The notes beneath the pieces are model-generated. The model was not told the origin of the DNA. It did not search any database and was given only the letters and a program-made list of their open reading frames with translations. The position numbers and the translations under genes were made by a program. From contig NC_084794.1 in NCBI RefSeq assembly GCF_963169125.1, positions 74,249,665 to 74,313,664 on the forward strand: a DNA stretch of 64,000 bases. Direction: 5' to 3'. This DNA comes from Humulus lupulus. Lineage: Eukaryota; Streptophyta; Magnoliopsida; Rosales; Cannabaceae. Of this stretch, positions 56,721 through 64,000 are shown piece by piece (position 1 is the stretch's first letter; each line of letters starts with the position of its first letter).

Positions 56721-57346
56721 TACCAGGGCCTTAAACGAAGTCCTTACAAGGCATCCCCTGGGATCACAAGGATTAGCTACCCTTGTGAACACCAAGGAAG
56801 GCCATAGGGACTTACAAAAAAAAAGATGGTAACGACAATAATAAGTCTAGTGCGGCCACCAAGCCGTCTAGCCAAAAAGGGTCCTAAAGGAGACCCTTGC
56901 AAAAATAGTACTATGAATAACGACGAGAAGGATGCTTCTCGCAAAAAAATAATAAGCGCGCGCAAGAATATATAAAAGGATAGCTAGGACCCAAGGGGTC
57001 AAAATATCCTTATAAAAGTAATCAAGAGGCACCAAAAGAGGTCTCAGTGAACCCTTTCACATGGGCTCCAAAGGACCTCCAGCCTGGTAAATAAAAGAGG
57101 GGAACCAACCAAACCCCATCATACAGGCTTAAAAGGGCCTCAAATGCAGTAGAACAAGAAATAAATAGCAGCACATGTATATACATTGAAAATAAAGTTT
57201 CGAAGACAGTACAAGAGTTACAAAAAAAAAATAGTGAGAACGACAATATTACAATGACTCAAGCAAGCATACATCTACTATGGGATGGCAGAGGTAATGA
57301 GATAGCAACTTCAGGGCCTCCTACCATGGGCGCTCCACATGGCCCC
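56721..57346. other. Tat-2 non-coding stretch before the antisense gene end
   Basis: 626 bp without a convincing ORF. Some AAAAGGGCCTC-like purine-rich runs. It presumably holds the 3' end of the antisense transcript. Confidence 0.5.
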
Positions 57347-59830
57347 TCAAGCGACGACATGCTCACCAAAAGAAGAGAAATCAAAATTGGGGTCCTGCCT
57401 CCACACGTTGTAAAGGCCGCGGTCGATGGACCTGTACTCAATGGTAGTCTTCTCCGCCTCCAAGGAAGCATTTCTCTCCTGCAACGTAGCAACATTGGTC
57501 CTAACAGCCTGGAGTTTGGTCCTGGTAGCCTCGACTTCGGCCCTTGCAGTCTGGAGTTCGACCTTGATAGACTCGACTTCGTCCTCTAAATAAGTAACCC
57601 TCTCCTGTGACACTGTCACGATATCCTTGGTCGCCTGGAGTTCGCTCTTCAGGCTGGCAACTTGGTCCTTCAGCTCCTTGGCCTTGGCAACCGCCTTCAG
57701 CTTCCTTTTCGACGAGGTGGAAAGTTTGGCCCGAACCTTCTTCAGCTCAGACTGGGTTTTCTCAAGCTCTTTCTCGAGCTCCTGGACCCGGGCTGTAAGG
57801 CAGTGCCTCTAAGCAGTAGACGCGGAGAGGTTGTTGGACGAGTCAGCAAACCATAGAGCCACGGTATAGGCTTGCACAAGAAAGTTAACAGCATCAACAA
57901 TAAGTAACAAAAAGAAAAACTCATGTACATCTATACATAATAATGCCGACGCAAAGTGCAGGAACTCACCCAGGTCGTGGCGCACCTTAGGGTTTCCCCA
58001 AGGTCCGTTTCGGCCACGTTCCCAAGACCGTTCCAGTCTGATACGGGGAGGCCCGAGGCAAGTTGGATGTATCTATACTCGTAAGACGTCGCCATCCGAG
58101 TCACCCAGGGCTCCCCATCCGCACCAGTGGCACCTGGTTGGGTGAGGACGGACGACCCGCTTGCCGAAACAGGAGGGGGCAGAGTGAAAGTGGAAAATTG
58201 AGAATCTGGTAGATCAGAGGGAGGCTCCAGAAGGTCGGCAAAATAAGTCCCCGATGGTTCAGGGTCGAGAGGAGCATGAGTGAAGGCGTCGTAGCCCTCA
58301 AGGTCAGGGCAAATACAACACCCCGGAATGTCTTGTTGGTCTTGTGAGTGAGGGGCTATGTCTGGATCATAGGAAGCACATGGAGGGCACCCCCAGGAGA
58401 TGGAGGCAGCTGGTGGGATCCCCCGCGGTCAAGGGGGGCTTCCTCCGGCTCCTCCTTGTCCTCATCGTCATCCGGGCAAGGCTCAGCCAAGGTCCCCTTC
58501 ATCTTCGCGGACCCAGAGATGGTCCACAATAACTTGGGGTCAGAGACAGGAGACAATTTATGGCGGTTCAGATTCCTTATGGTGAATAGGCGCACCGCCT
58601 TTTTCATAGCGGGGTCAGTGTAGAGGAACGCTCTCATGTCTCTCGCCTCCGACCCAACAACTATGGGTGCAGAGAATTGCTCTGCATAATACACGTCATG
58701 GTCGATATGAACGCAAGTCGCGAAACAGTAAGTTGTAAAAAAGTAGAAGAGAGAAAGTGATGCTCAGGGTACTTACTGGGAGTGGCTCGAAAGTCCTCGC
58801 GAATAGAGAGGGGGCCTTCCACGTAGAAAAAGTCCTGCTTTCAGGACCCCGAGTTGGACACTGAGCCCTCTATCAAAGTGGCCTTGTTGTTGGCTTTTTG
58901 TAAATAGTAAAAGCCCTTGGACTTGGGAAGGGGCATGAGGTTGTAGAGGAAATGCACCTCTGTCGCCATAGGAGCGCGTCTAAACAGCTTCGTAAATGCA
59001 ATGAAAAGGCAGCTTAAAGTCAGCCAGCCATTGGGCGCTAGCTGAAGCGGGGCAAGGTCGAAGTAGTTGAGGACCGCGACAAAGAATGGGTGTAACGGGA
59101 TGGTGCCACCCGCCTTCAGGATGTGCCCGCTGAGGGCCACGAAGCCGGGCTTGGGACTGTCAGCCCGGCATGTCTCCCGAGGAGCATATATCGCGTAATC
59201 TAGAAGGATACGATAGTTATCCACGATGTCCACCAGTTTGTTTTCGGACACACGCGATACCAGTTCGGTTGCCAGTAAAGGAGCATCGTCAAGTTCATTA
59301 GAAGCCACCTGTCTTCGCGCCCTCGGCATATCTGCAAAATCAAAAGAAAAATATGAGGTAGAGACAGAACACTTAACCCTCCATTTTTTCTGCCCAGCAA
59401 GAGTCTTCCATCGAGGGAGCAACTGCGGAAGTGCTAAGCTAGGAAAAACCGAGACTAAGGGCTAAGGAGAAGCGGTAGCGGCCCCATGATCGTCATCAGG
59501 CGAGGATGGGTTGGGGGGTTCGGGCGGAAGGTGTCCCTCCGTAAACTCCAACTCCCACTGCAATTCAAAAAGGGTCATCCTAAGGCTCGCTACATGGTCA
59601 ATAAGGTCTGGGGGGAAAGGTGCTCCATCTCCTCTCGACACTGAGTCAATTTCGCTCTCCACCACCCAAATTTTACGCCTAAGTTCAGCCATGTACTCAA
59701 GATGGAGGATACGGGCCTGCCTTAAGGAGTCATAGTCCTGGTAGGGGTTTTCCTCAGGTGACTCTGAATCTGAGGACAGGTCGATAAATTCAACCCTTGG
59801 AGGTATGTCGGACGGGCCGTCGCTGGCCAT
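57347..59830 (-). pseudogene. Tat-2 antisense gene: Transposase_28-like domain plus coiled coil, spliced
   Basis: Minus strand. First segment from ATG 59830 (MASDGPSDIPPRVEFIDLSS) to TAG 59462. An acceptor TTTTGATTTTGCAG leads to an exon 59331-58777 with PLHPFFVAVLNYFDLAPLQL and PNGWLTLSCL, the PF04195-like signature also seen in Tat-1, ending at donor GTAAGT (58771-58776). A middle segment follows (about 58715-57970; donor GTGAGT at 57963-57969; a frameshift near 58370). The last exon, from 57870, has a long coiled coil (LEKELEKTQSELKKVRAKLS, YLEDEVESIKVELQTARAEV), then YNVWRQDPNFDFSSFGE, and TGA at 57347-57349. Nonsense: TGA 58841-58843 and a TAG near 57811. The join of the first segment is uncertain; it may be a separate ORF. 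Function unknown. Confidence 0.7.
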
Positions 59831-60287
59831 GAGACCTCGCCCCAAAAGCAAAAAGGGGTTCATGTGTAAACGAGGAAAGGCTACAAAACACAAAGGAATA
59901 GGCTTAATATCTCTGGATGCAGACGTCCTAAATGGCCCACTACAGGATATAAAAAAGGGGGGGGCGTGCATATGGTCAAACCCACTACAAGCTCAGGCCA
60001 AGGTACCCCATCTCGAGTAACGCTAATTTAAACCCAACAAAAACAAGGGAAAAAGAGAATATACCTCAAGATGTAGAAATTGGAGGCTGTCGATACTAAA
60101 AAAAAGGAGGATGAGGGCCAAAAGAACCAAATGGTCAAAAATACACGTCTGCAAAAATAGGCAAAAAGGATGTGTTAGCCTCCAAATAGACACACCAAAA
60201 AATTAGCTCATATGTGAAAAAAAATAAAAAAAAAATTGATGATGATGAGATGAAAAAATAAAATAAAGAAAACTATGACAAAAGTGA

Positions 60288-60358
60288 TTGTGTGGGGGAT
60301 TGAACCCCTTACCTCTTGCAAGGAGTAAGGGCCTAGCTACCACTAAGCTAAGAGAGTA
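60288..60358 (-). ncRNA. tRNA-like sequence with Pol III A and B boxes (degenerate)
   Basis: Minus strand: A box TAGCTTAGTGG (complement of 60340-60350) and B box GGTTCAATCCC (complement of 60296-60306), with the 55-nt overall span of a real tRNA. A T-arm with GGGG/CCCC stem and a loop CTTGCAA in the anticodon place (TGC) are visible. The acceptor stem does not pair and the anticodon stem is poor, so it is a relic or a SINE-like/tRNA-derived sequence, not a working tRNA gene. It lies about 460 bp upstream of the antisense gene start on the same strand. Confidence 0.55.
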
Positions 60359-60443
60359 AGGTGTGAATAATGAGCCAAACATGAGGGCCTATTTATAAGA
60401 TTCATGAAGAATAGTCTACAAGAGCACCTAAAGGTCCTCTCCT

Positions 60444-60458
60444 AGACTGGGGGGCAAG
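60444..60458 (+). other. Tat-2 polypurine tract
   Basis: AGACTGGGGGGCAAG directly before the 3' LTR start TGTGGACGCTC at 60459. Confidence 0.8.
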
Positions 60459-61277
60459 TGTGGACGCTCAATATTCTGTGCCCATAAAAGATCCAAGACG
60501 TGCCTAGGCGCGAGGCCCTGCCTCGCTCGGCCATGCCTCGCTCGGCCATGCCCAGGTGTGAGGCCCCGTTTCCTTCTCAGCACGCCCACACGAGGCCACC
60601 CTCGGCCATGCACGCGAGGCCCTTCTCGACGTCGCACCATGCCGACGCGAGGCCATCCTCGGCCATGTGCGCGAGGCCCGTCTCGGCGTCGCGCCACGTC
60701 CACGTGAGGCCACCCTCGGCCATGCACGCGAGGCCCGTCTCAGCGTCGCGCCTCGCCTACGCGAGGCCCTACTCGGCGTCGCACCACGCCCACGGGAGGC
60801 CATCCTCGGCCATGCGCGCGAGGCCCGTCTCGGCGTCGTGCCACGCCCACGCGAGGCCACCCTCGGCCATGCACGCGAGGCCCTTCTCGGCGTCGCACCA
60901 TGCCCATGCGAGGCCATCCTTGGCCATGCGCGCGAGGCCCGTCTCAGCGTCGAGCCACGCCCACGCGAGGCCACCGTCGGCCATGCGCGCGAGGCCCGTC
61001 TCAGCTTCGTACCTAGCCCATGCGAGGCCCATCTCGGCCATGCACGCGAGGCCCTTCTCGTGCTCAGCCTTGGCCACGCGAGGCCTGGCATCCCAGCGCC
61101 TTGCAAGCAAGGGCCGTGCCCAGGAGCGGACTCGTCGTCGCCCCGCCTTGCACTCAGCCGCGATCATTACACGCACCAAGGGTCCCATTCTCTATACCTT
61201 GAGACCCCAATGCTCAGAGGCTCCAGTACGAATTGAATGGAACCTACTTGTACGATCAAGTACTGGGTTCGGCCGCT
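60459..61277 (+). repeat. Tat-2 3' LTR, truncated at a rearrangement junction
   Basis: Begins TGTGGACGCTCAATATTC, contains the GC-rich minisatellite (about 60500-61110, nearly 20 units, more than in the 5' LTR), and ends at ...TTCGGCCGCTAA, where the 5' LTR equivalent (52949) would continue with GAACCTGTACG. The TATA box, R and U5 are lost. Confidence 0.88.
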
Positions 61278-61962
61278 AATTCCCAAACACTTCAAGCTTC
61301 AAGTTCCTCAATTCCTGAGCCAATTCCTCAAGAGTTTCCCTAAGCCTCCAAGCACACAAAGGGAGAGGGAGTGAGCGAAGCAGAGAGAGAAAGTGAGAGT
61401 CTCCCTCTTCTTTCCTAACTGTTATACTGAGATTAAGTCCAAGGAAGTCTATCCTTTGGATTTGAGAATGACCAAAATGCCCCTATGCTTATCCTTAGCC
61501 CTTTAACACCTCCAAGGGAAAACTCATCATTTGCCTCATTCCTGCTAATTCCTCGAGTATTCCTATAAATTCCTAATTAATCTCGACATACCCAACTAAC
61601 TGCTAAATAACTACCCGTTACCCAATCAACCCTAAATACACACCTCATTCCCAAAAATAACCCTAGGCTCACCCCGAGCCGGGTATTTGACCCCTTTGTG
61701 ATTATTACGCTAATCCGCTCACCGGGACCGTCTTAGACCACACATGTAATGTCCCAAAAATTACCTAATAAGGCTTAGGGCCTTGATTAGGGGGCCAGGA
61801 TGGCAATATATGGAGTTATATGTTTATTCGATATATTTGATTATGTGAATTATATGATAATATAACTAGTGTGCATGTTTAGGGGTATTAAATATGCATG
61901 TGGGCCCAATTCTTATTAGAAGGGAAACTTTCATAATTTGCCCTGTTATGGGCATATATATA
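61278..61962 (+). repeat. Second copy of the left flank of Tat-2 (matches 51643-52328)
   Basis: TTCCCAAACACTTCAAGCTT onward repeats the end of the family B 5' LTR (complement) and the start of the plus-strand LTR (TGTAATGTCCC at 61745), with roughly 5% differences by eye. It joins the broken Tat-2 3' LTR at GCTAA, a 5-bp microhomology (61273-61277; compare 51641-51645). Confidence 0.88.
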
Positions 61963-63190
61963 TGTCGACGCTCAATATTCCGCGCCCATAAAAGATCCAA
62001 GACGCGCCTAGGCGCGAGGCCCTGCCTCACTCAGCCATGCCCAGGCATGAGGCCCCGTTTCCCTCTCAGCACGCCAACACGAGGCCACCCTCGGCCATGC
62101 ACGCGAGGCCGGTCTCAGCGTCGCGCCTCACCCACACGAGGCCCTTCTCAGTGTCGCACCATGCTCACGCGAGGCCATCCTCGGCCATGCGCGCAAGGCC
62201 CGTCTCGGCGTCGCGCCACGCCCACGCGAGGCCACCCTCGGCCATGCACGCGAGGCCCGTCTCAGCGTCGCGCCTTGCCCACGCGAGGCCATTCTCGGCG
62301 TCGCACCATGCCCACGCGAGGCCATCCTCGGCCATGCCTGCGAGGCCCGTCTCGGCGTTGCGCCACGCCCACGCGAGGCCACCCTCGGCCATGCGCGCGA
62401 GGCCCGTCTCAGCTTCGCACCTCGCCCATGCGAGGCCCATCTCGGCCATGCACGTGAGGCCCTTCTCGTGCTCAGCCTCGGCCACGCGAGGCTCGGAGTC
62501 CCAACGCCTTGCAAGCAAGGCCCGTGCCAAGGCGTGGACCCGTCGTCGCCCTGCCTTGCACTCAGCCACGACCATTACACGCACCAAGGGTCCCATTCCC
62601 AATACCTTGAGACCCCAATGCTCAGAGGCTCCAGTACGAATTGAATGGAACCTACTTGTATGATCTAGTACTGGGTACGACCGCTAAGATCCAGTACGTT
62701 GAGTACGGACACCCTTACCGGTGGGGGAGTGGGAGTGCTGGAATAGATGTTGTGGCCCGTACGTCTACGGCCAGGAGTCAGAGTCGACACCACTACCACC
62801 TGCGCCACTATGTCTGTCCCCACTGCACTGACATGAGTACGGAAAAGTAGTGGAGACATCCTCCTGACGCCTGCCCCTGTACTGGGTGCACAACCTCAGC
62901 TTCTGAAACCACTCTCCTGACAGAGTACTTATGTACCACTTGGTCTCCTGGACCACCATGTATCCCAGGCCATCAGAGCCTACTATAAAAAGGACCCCTC
63001 TCCCACATGGGAGGGGGTTTAAAAATTTACTGTAGCAATTGCTTGAGAGTAAATGAAAGATTGATTTCTCTATTGTTGTTCTGTCATTGTTCTTGAGTTA
63101 TTACTTAAATTTCTACAGCTTTTTTATTGACTATCTTTACTTGCTAATTTTTTCCAACTCAACTTAGTTGACGAGTTCTCACCGTCAACA
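61963..63190 (+). mobile_element. Complete Tat-2-type LTR (solo-like), with GC-rich minisatellite
   Basis: 1228 bp, TGTCGACGCTC...CCGTCAACA, flanked by ATATA (61958-61962 and 63191-63195). Minisatellite at about 62000-62520 (about 16 units), TATA box at 62984-62990, U5 hairpin at 63167-63173/63183-63189. Sits at the same target position relative to the duplicated flank as the 5' LTR of Tat-2. Confidence 0.88.
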
Positions 63191-64000
63191 ATATATATGT
63201 GTGTGTGAGACCACATTATTATGTGAGTTTATTTGAGTTACTCGCCACGAGACGATCCTAAGGAGCAAGTTAGCGGGAAAGTCGCAACGAGACCCAAAAC
63301 CCGACTCGGGGCGAGTCAAGGGGTATTTTGGGTATTTGGTATTTAAATGGGTTATCAGGTAATGGGAATGATTAATTGGGGATATATTGGGAGTTAGTCA
63401 GTTTAGGAGGGAATACTAAGAAATTTGACCATTTTTCCCTCGGGGACGTTTTTGGTACCTCGAGTCTAGGATTAGCTTGAGTGAAACTTAAGCCTTAGGA
63501 AACATAAAGAAACACTCAGAAATGTACCACTGGCTGACTCTCTCTCTCTCTCTAAGCTTCCATATGCTAGTTGTTGAAGAACTAAGGGGATTTTTGGCTA
63601 GAAACCAAGGAATTGAAGGATTAGGATTGGGATTGGGATTTGGATAGCTTGTGGATAGGGGATCTTCATTCACAGCTAAGGTAACAATTCAATCTCTTTG
63701 TTGTAACTGAATTTTAGTAGAATCCATGGCTGTTCTTGAGGTGTTTTTTAACCTTGTAGTTCAAGAGTGAATTTGGTGTTTTGATAAGTTTTATAACTAG
63801 ATTCTTGTTGGGTTTTGCTGCTGGAAAGATGTTAGAACTGTTGTAGTGATTGAATTATGGTTTTGGGGTGAAATTGGGATAGTTTTGGTTGGATTTGGCT
63901 GTTGGAAAATGAGGAAAATATAGGTTCGTAGAGCCAAGTCGCGACTTTGTTCTTGAGGGGCTGTGACTCAATCGAACCCAGGGCCCTGGGAGGCCTTTGT
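63191..64000 (+). repeat. Family-B-like LTR, right part (runs off the window)
   Basis: Continues the LTR broken at 52328: GAGACCACATTATTATGTG at 63208-63226 matches 3713-3731 of the solo LTR. It includes a (CT) microsatellite at about 63537-63552 and a GATTGGGATTGGGATTTGG run near 63626. No coding sequence up to the window end. Confidence 0.75.

Larger units (their letters stand above)
52329..61277 (+). mobile_element. Tat-lineage element Tat-2, pol-less, with antisense gene
   Basis: Plus-strand element: 5' LTR (52329-53453), primer site, gag, protease, then no RT, RNase H or integrase. A 122-bp tandem repeat, an antisense spliced gene (59830-57347), a tRNA-like sequence, a polypurine tract and a partial 3' LTR (60459-61277) follow. 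The 3' LTR breaks at 61277 and joins a second copy of the left flank. Keeping gag-PR and the antisense gene while lacking RT-RH-IN makes it a non-autonomous type that would depend on another element's pol. Confidence 0.85.

Noticed and set aside
60288..60358. A functional tRNA gene (anticodon TGC)
   Set aside because: The acceptor stem does not pair and the anticodon stem is imperfect; only the Pol III boxes and T arm are convincing, so it is listed as tRNA-like.

Overview
This is plant nuclear DNA made almost entirely of nested, decayed transposable elements. I find no host gene, rRNA or intact tRNA gene. The evidence is several plant-type LTR retrotransposon lineages (Tekay/Del-like chromoviruses, Tat-lineage Ty3/gypsy elements, Ty1/copia), an L1-type LINE, MITE-like inverted-repeat elements, GT-AG introns and a high A+T background. 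Species cannot be assigned; a eudicot with a repeat-rich, probably heterochromatic region is a reasonable guess.

Layout. 1-5891: 3' end of a chromovirus (family A, + strand) whose 3' LTR holds a nested solo LTR of family B (3460-5885, target duplication GTTAC). 5897-7896: another LTR-like block with minisatellites and a hAT-like inverted-repeat insertion. 7897-about 12289: a copia element with most of its reverse transcriptase deleted, plus its 3' LTR. 12290-14235: LINE fragment (- strand). 14236-21334: AT-rich LTR-like sequence with no coding capacity, carrying a nested LTR and a near-perfect foldback MITE. 21335-35983: complete Tat-lineage element (Tat-1, - strand; 796-bp LTRs; duplication GTGTT), itself interrupted by a family A solo LTR (25714-27658, duplication CTTTG). 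36513-46063: second family A chromovirus (- strand), nearly complete. 46722-52110: internally deleted family B chromovirus (- strand). 52111-64000: a family-B-like LTR split by a second Tat-lineage element (Tat-2, + strand), which has gag and protease but no reverse transcriptase, RNase H or integrase. Its 3' LTR is broken and joined to a duplicated copy of the left flank plus another complete LTR.

Most notable feature: both Tat elements carry, antisense to gag-pol, a spliced gene. Its N-terminal part resembles the putative gypsy-type transposon domain (Transposase_28, Pfam PF04195), and its C-terminal part is a coiled coil. In Tat-1 the exons can be joined with consistent splice phases over 884 codons, interrupted by three nonsense codons and the solo LTR. 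In Tat-2 the same architecture persists although pol is gone, and a tRNA-like sequence with Pol III A and B boxes lies upstream of it. In both, tandem repeats sit where the sense and antisense units converge. Other points are a U5-terminal hairpin shared by both Tat LTR families, a GC-rich higher-order minisatellite inside the Tat-2 LTRs, palindrome clusters in the family A promoter region, and an intact 155-codon leader ORF of unknown function in the otherwise broken chromovirus at 36.5-46 kb.

Nearly every coding unit carries nonsense codons or frameshifts, so all the elements here look dead. Most of the stops are compatible with C-to-T decay of methylated DNA. Domain names come from motif recognition by eye; no database search was run.
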